Positions 48,747 through 57,564 of a DNA stretch of 64,000 nt are shown here, in pieces; position 1 is the first letter of the stretch, and each line of letters starts with the position of its first letter. The stretch spans positions 124,001 to 188,000 of the forward strand of contig CAAFUS010000013.1 of assembly GCA_900766265.1 (NCBI GenBank), written 5' to 3'. The stretch is from Pseudomonadaceae bacterium. Lineage in GTDB: Bacteria; Pseudomonadota; Gammaproteobacteria; Pseudomonadales; Pseudomonadaceae. The position numbers were made by a program, and so were the translations under genes. Under the pieces are notes generated by a model. It was given only the letters and a program-made list of their open reading frames with translations. It searched no databases and was not told where the DNA came from.

Positions 48747-49079
48747 ATGCGTCAACACAGCCGTATCGCCTTTCGGCACATGTCCCGTATCCAGGCCACC
48801 AATCGCTTGAGTGGCGAGCCCATGGGCTATGTCGCCGACGTCTCCCTCGCCGGTCTGCGGCTGGTGTCCAGCCAACCGCTGGTGATCGGCGGGTGCTACG
48901 AGATGACTCTGAGGGTGCCCGAGCACGGCGAGCGCATCACCGAGGTGGACGTCCACGTGATCTGCCAGTGGTCGCGCAAGGATTCGCGCCGCGACAGCTT
49001 CGACATGGGCTTCGCCCTCGACCGGCCCTGTCCGGCCTTCACCGAGATGGTGGCGCGGCTGCTGCCGCGCCGGCGCTGA
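48747..49079 (+). CDS. PilZ-domain protein, c-di-GMP receptor
   Basis: A protein of about 110 residues that is one PilZ domain. The RxxxR motif is RQHSR right at the N-terminus and the D/NxSxxG motif is DVSLAGL near residue 33; both bind c-di-GMP. ATG 48747 keeps the RxxxR motif at the start; an upstream ATG at 48702 adds 15 residues. It converges on flhA with 16 bases between, so it sits at the border of the flagellar cluster and may link c-di-GMP to lateral motility, which is inference. Confidence 0.82.
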   Translation: MRQHSRIAFRHMSRIQATNRLSGEPMGYVADVSLAGLRLVSSQPLVIGGCYEMTLRVPEHGERITEVDVHVICQWSRKDSRRDSFDMGFALDRPCPAFTEMVARLLPRRR

Positions 49080-49095
49080 GCGGCCCGGCTGACGT

Positions 49096-51192
49096 TCAGC
49101 CGAGCGTGCCGAGGATGTTCACGCCGACCCGGTCCGGGATCTCGTTCTGGGACAGTACGTGCAGCCCGGGACTGAACACCCGGGCGTAGCGCGCCAGCAG
49201 CGGGCGCAGCTGCGGCATCACGGTGAGGATCGGCGGATGGCCGTCCTTGCGCAGTTTCTCCTTCACCACCGGCATGCTGTTCTGCAGCTGATTGAGCAGG
49301 CTCGGCTCCACCGGAATGTTGTCCAGGCTCACCGGGCCGGCCTGCTGGGCGATGGCCAGCGCATTGAGCAGAGTGTTCTCCAGTGCGTTCTCCAGCACGA
49401 ACACGCCCAGCTCGCGCCGGTCTCCGGCGATTGCGCTGACGAGGGTGCGGCGTAGCGCGTAGCGCACGTCCGCGGCCAGCAGCACCGGGTCCTTTGTGCT
49501 CTCGCTGCTTTCGAGCAGGGTGCTGCCGATGGTCTCGATGTCGCGCAGCGGCACCTCCTCCTGCAGCAGCTGGCGGTAGACGCGCATCTGCTGGGTATAG
49601 CTGAGCTGGGCCTTCAGGCTCTCGGCGAGCTTGGGCGCCTGGACAGTCAGGCGCTGCATCAGGTGCTCGACGTCGTCGTGCTTGAAGAGGTCCGGCAGGT
49701 GTTCGCGGATCGCCTTGTTCAGGTGGGTGGCGACCACGCTGGCGCAATCGATCACCTGGTAGCCGAGGTTCAGCGCACGGGTCTTGTCGGTGGGCTGAAT
49801 CCACACCACCTGCATGCGGTACGCCGGGTCCGTGCCAAGGATGCCGTCGACCTCGCCATAGAGCTCCGGCGAGGGAATCGCCATCAGCCGGTCGGCGTGC
49901 AGTTCGGCGCCGTCGATCTTCTCGCCGTTGATGTAGATGGCGTATTCGGACGCCTTCAGGCGCAGGCTGTCGCGAATGCGCACCTCCGGCAGCAGGAACC
50001 CCAGGTTTTCCGATAGCGTCTGGCGAACGCCCCGCACCCGCTGCGGCAGTGGCGCGCCGGAAGCTTCATTGACCAGCCCCACCAGCTTGTAGCCCAGCGA
50101 GATCGACAGCCGCTCGACCAGAGGGATGTCGTCCCATGCCAGGGTCTGGCTGCGCTCCTGCTCCATCGCCTTGCTGATCGCCTGCACCTGATCGAGGCTC
50201 GCGGCCTCGGCGATCGGCCGGTGCAGCGAGACCCGCCAGGCGATGAAGGCGATCAGCGCGGCGAAGCCGATGAAGGCCAGGTGCGGCATGCCGGGTACGA
50301 GGCCGAGCATGAACAGGATGCCGGCTACCGTGTACAGCGAGGCCGGGTTGGCCAGGAGCTGGCGCTGCACCTGGCTGGTGATGTCGCTCGACTCGTTGAT
50401 CCGCGTGACGATGATCGCCGCCGCGGTGGACAGCAGCAGTGCAGGGATCTGCGCCACCAGGCCGTCGCCGATGGTGAGCAGGGCGTACTGCCTGAAGGCC
50501 TCGCCCGCACCCAGGTCATGCACGAACACGCCGATGGCGAAGCCGCCGAACAGGTTGATCAGCAGGATCAGGATGCCGGCGATGGCGTCGCCGCGAACGA
50601 ACTTCGAGGCACCGTCCATCGCACCGTAGAAGTCCGCTTCCTTGGCCACTTCCTGGCGCCGCGCCTTGGCTTCTTCCTGGGTCACCAGACCCGCGTTGAG
50701 GTCGGCGTCGATGGCCATCTGTTTGCCCGGCAGGGCGTCCAGGGTGAAGCGCGCGGTGACCTCGGAGATCCGCTCGCCGCCCTTGGTGATGACGATGAAG
50801 TTGATGATCATCAGGATCACGAACACCACCAGGCCGACGATGAAGTTGCCGCCGATCACCACCTCGCCGAAGGCCTCGATCACCTTGCCCGCCGCGCCCG
50901 TGCCCGAGTGACCTTCGAGCAGCACCACGCGGGTAGAGGCGACGTTGAGCGTCAGACGCATCAGCGTCGTGACCAGAATCACCGTCGGGAACAGCGAGAA
51001 GTCCAGCGGGCTCTTGGACGACACGCTGACCAGCAGGACCAGGACCGCCATGGCGATGTTGAAGGTGAACAGTACGTCCAGCAGCTGCGGCGGCAGCGGC
51101 AGGATGATCATCGCCAGGATCGACAGGATGATCAGCGGGATCCCTATCCGGCCGCTGCGAAAGGTCGGCGTCAAACGCTGCAGTAGGTTCAT
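49096..51192 (-). CDS. flhA: FlhA, flagellar export gate protein (lateral-type system)
   Basis: A 698-residue export-gate protein. The N-terminal half has about eight membrane segments and the FHIPEP signature region (MRLTLNVASTRVVLLEGHSG, DALPGKQMAIDADLNAGL). The cytoplasmic C-terminal half (about 350-698) forms the chaperone-substrate docking ring. It is last in fliM-N-P-Q-R-flhB-flhA, the order of lateral/Flag-2 systems (lfhA). In primary Pseudomonas systems flhA is followed by flhF and fleN, which are absent here. Confidence 0.95.
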   Translation of the reverse strand: MNLLQRLTPTFRSGRIGIPLIILSILAMIILPLPPQLLDVLFTFNIAMAVLVLLVSVSSKSPLDFSLFPTVILVTTLMRLTLNVASTRVVLLEGHSGTGAAGKVIEAFGEVVIGGNFIVGLVVFVILMIINFIVITKGGERISEVTARFTLDALPGKQMAIDADLNAGLVTQEEAKARRQEVAKEADFYGAMDGASKFVRGDAIAGILILLINLFGGFAIGVFVHDLGAGEAFRQYALLTIGDGLVAQIPALLLSTAAAIIVTRINESSDITSQVQRQLLANPASLYTVAGILFMLGLVPGMPHLAFIGFAALIAFIAWRVSLHRPIAEAASLDQVQAISKAMEQERSQTLAWDDIPLVERLSISLGYKLVGLVNEASGAPLPQRVRGVRQTLSENLGFLLPEVRIRDSLRLKASEYAIYINGEKIDGAELHADRLMAIPSPELYGEVDGILGTDPAYRMQVVWIQPTDKTRALNLGYQVIDCASVVATHLNKAIREHLPDLFKHDDVEHLMQRLTVQAPKLAESLKAQLSYTQQMRVYRQLLQEEVPLRDIETIGSTLLESSESTKDPVLLAADVRYALRRTLVSAIAGDRRELGVFVLENALENTLLNALAIAQQAGPVSLDNIPVEPSLLNQLQNSMPVVKEKLRKDGHPPILTVMPQLRPLLARYARVFSPGLHVLSQNEIPDRVGVNILGTLG

Positions 51193-51194
51193 GA

Positions 51195-52325
51195 TCAGGC
51201 TCGGTTCAGGTGTTCGGGAATGTGGATGTCACTGGAGAGCTTCGGCTTGGCGCGGCGACCTTGCTTCCAGGCCTTGAGCTGCAGGATGTAGGTCAGTACG
51301 TGGGCCACGGCCGTGTAAAGTGGCGCGGGTATCTGCTGGTTGACCTGGGTGCTGAAATAGATCGCGCGGGCCAGCGGCGGCAACTCGACCACTTCAAGCG
51401 CGTGGGCCTGGGCCATCTTGCGGATGTACAGCGCGGTCTCGTCCATGCCCTTGGCGATTACGTAGGGCGCCTCGGCCTTCTTGCTGTCGTAGCGTATCGC
51501 CACGGCGTAGTGCACCGGGTTGACGATCACCACGTCGGCTTCCTTGATCACCCGTGCGATCTGCCGCTGGGCCATCTGCCGCTGCAGCTGGCGAATGCGC
51601 GCCTTCACCTCGGGGCGCCCTTCCTGGTTCTTGTGCTCTTCCTTGCGCTCCTGCTTGGTCATGCGCATTTTCTTGAGAAAGAAGAAGCGCTGCAGCGGGA
51701 TGTCGATCAGCGAGAACAGCACGAACACCAGCAGCAGCGAGAAGGCCAGGTCGAAGGTCAGCGAGAATGCGCCGCCGATGGCGGTGAAGATGTCGCTGCG
51801 CTGCAGCGCGATGAACTGCGGCGCCGCATAGGACAGCTGCCAGGCGGCAACGCCGAGCAGGGCAGCGATCTTCAGGATCGACTTGGCCAGTTCGGTCCAG
51901 TTCTGCGCGCCGACCATCCGGCCCAGCCCGGTGATGGGGTTGAGCTTGCTGAACTTGGGCGCGAAGTTCTTGGCCGAGAACACCCAGCCGCCGGGGATCA
52001 GCCCCAGCGCGATCACCAGCAGCGGCGTGACCAGCAGCGGCAGCAGCACGCCGATGAACAGGAACAGGTTGTGCAGCATGATCAGCTGCAAGTCCTCGAC
52101 GCCGATCTCGCTGTGGCCGAAGTTGATGTAGGAGAGGCTGAAGCTCTCGTGCATCGCATCCATGAACAGCCCGGCGCTCATCTTGAGCACCAGCAGCGTG
52201 ACCAGCAGCGAGACCATGGTCGCGACGTCCTTGGAGCGGGCGACCTGGCCGTCCTTGCGGCTCTTGGTCAGCTTGTGTTGGGACGCCTCTTCGGTCTTTT
52301 CCTGCGAACTGTTCTGCTCAGACAT
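51195..52325 (-). CDS. flhB: FlhB, flagellar export specificity switch protein (lateral-type)
   Basis: A 376-residue protein with four membrane segments and a cytoplasmic C-domain. The autocleavage site reads VIVNPVHYAVAIRYD, so NPVH replaces the usual NPTH; Asn and Pro, which are essential for cleavage, are kept. It switches export from rod/hook to filament substrates. It overlaps fliR by 8 bases and is 2 bases before flhA. Confidence 0.95.
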   Translation of the reverse strand: MSEQNSSQEKTEEASQHKLTKSRKDGQVARSKDVATMVSLLVTLLVLKMSAGLFMDAMHESFSLSYINFGHSEIGVEDLQLIMLHNLFLFIGVLLPLLVTPLLVIALGLIPGGWVFSAKNFAPKFSKLNPITGLGRMVGAQNWTELAKSILKIAALLGVAAWQLSYAAPQFIALQRSDIFTAIGGAFSLTFDLAFSLLLVFVLFSLIDIPLQRFFFLKKMRMTKQERKEEHKNQEGRPEVKARIRQLQRQMAQRQIARVIKEADVVIVNPVHYAVAIRYDSKKAEAPYVIAKGMDETALYIRKMAQAHALEVVELPPLARAIYFSTQVNQQIPAPLYTAVAHVLTYILQLKAWKQGRRAKPKLSSDIHIPEHLNRA

Positions 52326-53115
52326 TGGCGCCGCTCCGCAGCAGCAGGCCGATATTGTCCAGCAGCTGCCGGGTGAGCTGCAGGTACGCCTCGGACAGGT
52401 TGGGCAGGGTCAGGTAGATCAGGATCAGCCCGGCGATGATCGCCATGGGAAAGCCCAGGGAGAACAGGTTCATCGCTGGCGAGATGCGGTTGAGCAGGCC
52501 GAAGCAGAACTGCACCAGGGTCATGCAGAAGACGATCGGCAGGGCGATCAGCAGCGCGGCCGAAAGCACCCAGCTCATGGCGAAGGCGATGGTCTGCAAG
52601 CCGTCGAACGGGATGCCGCTGCCGATCGGCCAGTAGACGAAGCTCTGGTAGATGATGCTCACCGTCACCAGATGCCCGTCGATGGCGAAGAACAGCAGCA
52701 CCAGCAGGATGAAATACAGCTGGTAGATGATCGATGACGACGAGACGCCGTTGACCGGATCGTTATAGACCGCCATGGACAGGCCCAGCTGGGTCGAGAC
52801 CACGTCGCCGATCAGCGTGAACACGGTGAACACCAGCAGCAGCGCCAGACCCAGCATCAGCCCCATGGCCACCTGCTCGAGCGCAGTGAGGATGCCGGCC
52901 AGCGAAAGCGGATCGATCAACGGCGGCTTCGGCAGGGCCGCAGCCAGCGTCACGGTCAGTACCAGCGCCAGCAGCACCCGTACCCGCACACTGATCGCCT
53001 TGTGGTTGAACAATGGCGCGAGGCTGAACACCGCCATGATCCGGCAGAACGGCCACCAGTAGGCGAGCAGCGATTGCAGGTAGTGGCCGACCTGCATCAG
53101 GGGTTCGTTCGCCAT
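52318..53115 (-). CDS. fliR: FliR, flagellar export gate protein (lateral-type)
   Basis: A 265-residue hydrophobic protein with about six membrane segments, starting near WPFCRIMAVFSLAPLFNHKA and including GLMLGLALLLVFTVFTLIGDVVSTQLGLSMA in parts, typical of FliR. It forms the export gate with FliP and FliQ. It overlaps flhB and is 1 base after fliQ. Confidence 0.95.
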   Translation of the reverse strand: MANEPLMQVGHYLQSLLAYWWPFCRIMAVFSLAPLFNHKAISVRVRVLLALVLTVTLAAALPKPPLIDPLSLAGILTALEQVAMGLMLGLALLLVFTVFTLIGDVVSTQLGLSMAVYNDPVNGVSSSSIIYQLYFILLVLLFFAIDGHLVTVSIIYQSFVYWPIGSGIPFDGLQTIAFAMSWVLSAALLIALPIVFCMTLVQFCFGLLNRISPAMNLFSLGFPMAIIAGLILIYLTLPNLSEAYLQLTRQLLDNIGLLLRSGANV

Positions 53116-53116
53116 G

Positions 53117-53389
53117 TCAGCCCACCAGGCGCCCCGCCTGGGTGAAGGTCTCGATGAACAGGTCGCTCAGGGTTCGCAGGATCCAGTGTCCGGCGAACAC
53201 CAGCATGCCGAGGGTGATCAGCAGGCGCGGCAGGAAGCTGAGCATCTGCTCGTTGATCTGGGTCGCGGCCTGGAAGATGCTCACCAGCAGGCCGCCGATC
53301 AGGCTCGGCACGATCAGCACGCACACCACCAGCACGATGATGTGGATCGCGTTGGAAATCAGGTTCACGGCGGTATCCGGAGTGAGCAT
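53117..53389 (-). CDS. fliQ: FliQ, flagellar export gate protein (lateral-type)
   Basis: A 90-residue protein with two membrane helices (IIVLVVCVLIVPSLIGGLLV, LLITLGMLVFAGHWILRTL) around SIFQAATQINEQMLSFLPR, the FliQ signature. Confidence 0.95.
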   Translation of the reverse strand: MLTPDTAVNLISNAIHIIVLVVCVLIVPSLIGGLLVSIFQAATQINEQMLSFLPRLLITLGMLVFAGHWILRTLSDLFIETFTQAGRLVG

Positions 53390-53398
53390 GGCGCGCCT

Positions 53399-54151
53399 CT
53401 AGAAGGGTTGGACACTGGTGGTGAGGGTGCCCATCAGCAGCGCCCAGCCGTCGACGAGGACGAACACCATCAGCTTGAACGGCAGCGAAATCATCATCGG
53501 CGAGAGCATCATCATGCCCATCGCCATCAGCACGCTGGCGACCACCAGGTCGATCACCAGAAAGGGTACGAAGATCATGAAGCCCAACTGGAAGGCGGTC
53601 TTCAGCTCGCTGAGCACGAACGCCGGCAGTAGCAGCGAGAAGTCCAGTTCGTCGAGGTTCTCCGGCAGCTCTTCGCCCGCCAGCGAGACCATGGTTTCGA
53701 GCGAGGTCTCGTTGGTCTGCGCCAGCATGAACTTGGACAGGGTCCCCTTGGCCGATCCGAGCGCCTGTTCCAGGCTGATCTCGTCGTTCTGGAAAGGCTC
53801 GAAGGCCTGGCTGTGGATCTCCTGCCAGACCGGGCGCATTACCAGCAGCGTGACGATCAGGGCGATGCCGATCAGCACGTTGTTCGGCGGGCTCTGCTGC
53901 AGACCAATGGCCTGGCGCAGGATCGCCAGCACGATGATGAAGCGGGTGAAGCAGGTCATCATCATCAGCATCGCCGGCAGGAAGCCGAGCAGCGTCATGA
54001 GGATCAGGATCTGCAGCTTGATCGAGAATTCCTGTCCGTTTTCCGTATCGTTCAGGTTGAAGAGGGTGATCTCGCCATTCGCCGCCTGCGCCAGCAGGGG
54101 GCAAAGCCCCAGCGCCAGGGCGCCGAGCGAGGCGAGCAGGCGGCGGTTCAT
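53399..54151 (-). CDS. fliP: FliP, flagellar export gate protein (lateral-type)
   Basis: A 250-residue protein with a cleavable signal peptide (LASLGALALGLCPLLAQA), as is usual for FliP. FTRFIIVLAILRQAIGLQQ and PFLVIDLVVASVLMAMGMMM are family signatures. It nucleates the FliPQR gate. No fliO lies between fliN and fliP, as in other Flag-2 loci. Confidence 0.95.
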   Translation of the reverse strand: MNRRLLASLGALALGLCPLLAQAANGEITLFNLNDTENGQEFSIKLQILILMTLLGFLPAMLMMMTCFTRFIIVLAILRQAIGLQQSPPNNVLIGIALIVTLLVMRPVWQEIHSQAFEPFQNDEISLEQALGSAKGTLSKFMLAQTNETSLETMVSLAGEELPENLDELDFSLLLPAFVLSELKTAFQLGFMIFVPFLVIDLVVASVLMAMGMMMLSPMMISLPFKLMVFVLVDGWALLMGTLTTSVQPF

Positions 54152-54516
54152 GCGGTCAGCTCGTCCAGGCTGGTGCCCGACAGCTCGACGATGCGCAGGC
54201 CGTAGTTGCCGTTCATCACCACCACTTCGGCCTTGGCGAACAGGGCGCCGTTGACCTTCACGTCCAGGGGCTCGCCGGCCAGCTTGTCGAGCACGATCAC
54301 GCTGCTAGTGTCGACTTCCATCAGCTCCTTGAGGGTGATCTCCACCGAGGCCACTTCCAGGGTGACGTTCACCGGAATCTTGCCGAAGAAACTCATGTCC
54401 GGGCGGTTGGGCTGGGCTGGCGCTTCGGCGCGCGCCGGCTCGGCCGGCTGCGCGGGGTTGAGGTCGCCCTCGTTGAGCAGGCTTTCGAACTCGTTATCGG
54501 AAATATCGCCGTTCAT
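54148..54516 (-). CDS. fliN: FliN, flagellar motor switch protein (lateral-type)
   Basis: A 122-residue C-ring protein. A variable acidic/Pro-rich N-terminus precedes the SpoA domain: KIPVNVTLEVASVEITLKEL, VIVLDKLAGEPLDVKVNG and GNYGLRIVEL. It overlaps fliP (ATGA) and abuts fliM. Confidence 0.95.
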   Translation of the reverse strand: MNGDISDNEFESLLNEGDLNPAQPAEPARAEAPAQPNRPDMSFFGKIPVNVTLEVASVEITLKELMEVDTSSVIVLDKLAGEPLDVKVNGALFAKAEVVVMNGNYGLRIVELSGTSLDELTA

Positions 54517-55349
54517 TGGGATTTCACGCTTTCAAGTGAAGTGAGGAACAGGCCGCCGTCTTCCTCGAAGACGGTGCCGCGAAAGAGCTTCTGGCCATTG
54601 ATGCGGACGTCGTAGCGGTCCAGCGGGCGCAGCATGAGGATGTCGTTGAGTTCCAGGCCCAGCACCTGCGCCAGCGGTACCTGCGCCGCCGCGATCACGC
54701 AGTCGAGGCGCACCGGCAGGTGCTTGATGTTGTCCGCGGGGCTGGCATTGAGGCGCGGCGGCGGGCCGGCGAGCAGCAGCGTCAGCTCATCGGCCAGCTG
54801 CGTGTCCAGATAGATCAGGGTCGACGACTTCGCACCGGTCAGATGGCTCAGGTATTCGAACTCGGCGACATATTCCCAGACGGTTGCTTCGTAATCGTTC
54901 TCGAACTGTTCGAGTGCGCCGAACGTGCTGCCCGACAATAACGAGCGCGCGAATATATCGATGATGTCCCGGCCCAGACGATTGCGCATCCGTTGTTCGG
55001 ACGAACTTATCGGCGGCGTTTCCTGACTGGCCACGAGGGTCCCACCGTAATAACACTCCAGCGCTTCGGTCAGTAGGGCGCGATCGATGGCAAAACCCAC
55101 TTTGCCCAGCGGCGACCGATAGATGCAGTCCGGCGCGCGAGCGGCATGTTCCTGCACATCGATTCGGCACAGTTCGATATTGACCCGGTAGTTGCGCAGG
55201 AAATAGTCGCCGACCAGCCGCGGGTGCTTGTGGGTGATTTCCCGGATGTATAGAGGGATCCGGTGGTAATGCCGGCCAAGCTTCTGAGGTTTCAACACAG
55301 TCAGACTTTGGGCGGGCACGCCATGGTGGACTTTTGAGTTGCCAGTCAT
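54513..55349 (-). CDS. fliM: FliM, flagellar motor switch protein lacking the CheY-binding N-terminus (lateral-type)
   Basis: A FliM of about 278 residues from the ATG ending at 55349; other starts (ATG ending 55382, GTG ending 55397) lengthen it to 294 at most. The middle domain holds LYIREITHKHPRLVGDYFLRNY and the C-terminal SpoA domain includes VPLAQVLGLELNDILML. The canonical N-terminal LSQxEIDALL peptide that binds phospho-CheY is absent at any start. Canonical FliM is about 320-335 residues. It is the first gene of the leftward export/C-ring operon. Confidence 0.9.
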   Translation of the reverse strand: MTGNSKVHHGVPAQSLTVLKPQKLGRHYHRIPLYIREITHKHPRLVGDYFLRNYRVNIELCRIDVQEHAARAPDCIYRSPLGKVGFAIDRALLTEALECYYGGTLVASQETPPISSSEQRMRNRLGRDIIDIFARSLLSGSTFGALEQFENDYEATVWEYVAEFEYLSHLTGAKSSTLIYLDTQLADELTLLLAGPPPRLNASPADNIKHLPVRLDCVIAAAQVPLAQVLGLELNDILMLRPLDRYDVRINGQKLFRGTVFEEDGGLFLTSLESVKSQ

Positions 55350-55429
55350 GTTGTGAACGGAGTGTCCTGTCGTTGACAGCATTAGCGGCAGGTTCACCGC
55401 GAACTGCAGAATGCCTGGAGGGCCTGGAT

Positions 55430-55530
55430 GGATGGCGCAGGGTCGGCCACGCGGCAGCCGATGGGCTGCAAGGCGCGCAGGGCGGGCTCTGGCGTGGGGG
55501 CAGTGTAGGAGGGGGGCCGCGGCGCGATTA
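55430..55530. other. Leftward part of the fliM-lafK divergent region
   Basis: The stretch upstream of fliM must carry its promoter. A poor -24/-12 candidate on the minus strand (GG-N10-GC around 55432-55446) is the only sigma-54-like spacing seen there, and its flanking bases fit badly. It is GC-rich with no gene. Confidence 0.25.
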
Positions 55531-55546
55531 AATCAATAGATCTCAA

Positions 55547-55566
55547 ATGACCTTTTTTGAGGTCAT
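55547..55566. promoter_or_regulatory. Palindromic site between fliM and lafK
   Basis: ATGACCT-TTTTTG-AGGTCAT has perfect 7-base arms and a 6-base spacer in an AT-rich pocket of the divergent region, 4 bases upstream of a sigma-54-like element. It could be an activator/repressor operator or, less likely, a hairpin. Confidence 0.5.
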
Positions 55567-55570
55567 GGCT

Positions 55571-55587
55571 TGGTCTTTGATCTGCTC
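55571..55587 (+). promoter_or_regulatory. Candidate sigma-54 promoter for lafK
   Basis: TTGGTCTTTGATCTGCT keeps the invariant GG-N10-GC spacing with TTGG and TGCT flanks, but the CAC of TGGCAC is not matched. It would start transcription about 200 bases before the lafK start codon. Support is moderate to weak. Confidence 0.35.
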
Positions 55588-55784
55588 TGAGCACATCTGA
55601 TTGGCTCGCCACGCGTCGCGCTTGTTAGCGTGCGCGCAATCGCTCGATGCCGGCTGAAGCGGCAGCGGAGAGTCGCCGGCATTGGACAGGCAGAGCGACG
55701 AAAGTTCCGAGAGATTTAAATTTTTTTTTGCAGCGTCGGCGGTGCTTACCCAACGGGTGGGCAGCAGCGGACAAGGTGGTCAGA

Positions 55785-57197
<1,413 letters not shown>

Positions 57198-57211
57198 GGA
57201 ATCCGCAAGCG

Positions 57212-57544
57212 ATGAGCTCAATCATGCAGGTGCAGCAACAGATGCTGGGACGGATGCAGGCGCTGGCCAGTGCCGCCGAAGGCGAGGCGATCAAGCCCGC
57301 CAACCCGTTCGCAGCCGGCCAGGGCGTCGGCGTGAGCAATCTGTTCGAGGCGGCAATGCGCGCCGTGGATGCCGACCAGCACAAGGCCAGCGCGGCCATG
57401 GCGGCGGTGGACAGTGGCAGGAGCGACGACCTGGTCGGGGCGATGATCGACAGCCAGAAGGCCAGCGTCTCGTTCTCCGCGCTGCTGCAGGTGCGCAACA
57501 AGCTGACCACCGCGTTTGACGACGTGATGAGGATGCCGCTGTGA
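57212..57544 (+). CDS. fliE: FliE, MS-ring/rod junction protein (lateral-type)
   Basis: A 110-residue protein. The C-terminal half has the FliE pattern LFEAAMRAVDADQHKASAAM, SQKASVSFSALLQVRNKL and ends YQEVMRMPV-like (FDDVMRMPL). It starts 14 bases after lafK with no separate promoter visible, so lafK and fliE-J may share an mRNA. Confidence 0.93.
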   Translation: MSSIMQVQQQMLGRMQALASAAEGEAIKPANPFAAGQGVGVSNLFEAAMRAVDADQHKASAAMAAVDSGRSDDLVGAMIDSQKASVSFSALLQVRNKLTTAFDDVMRMPL

Positions 57545-57564
57545 TCGGGCGTAGGTACTGAGCC

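Noticed and set aside
55647..55784. Longer N-terminus for LafK from the ATG at 55647
   Set aside because: The extra 46 residues include translation of a T-run and have no similarity to the regulator; GTG 55785 has a properly spaced ribosome-binding site.
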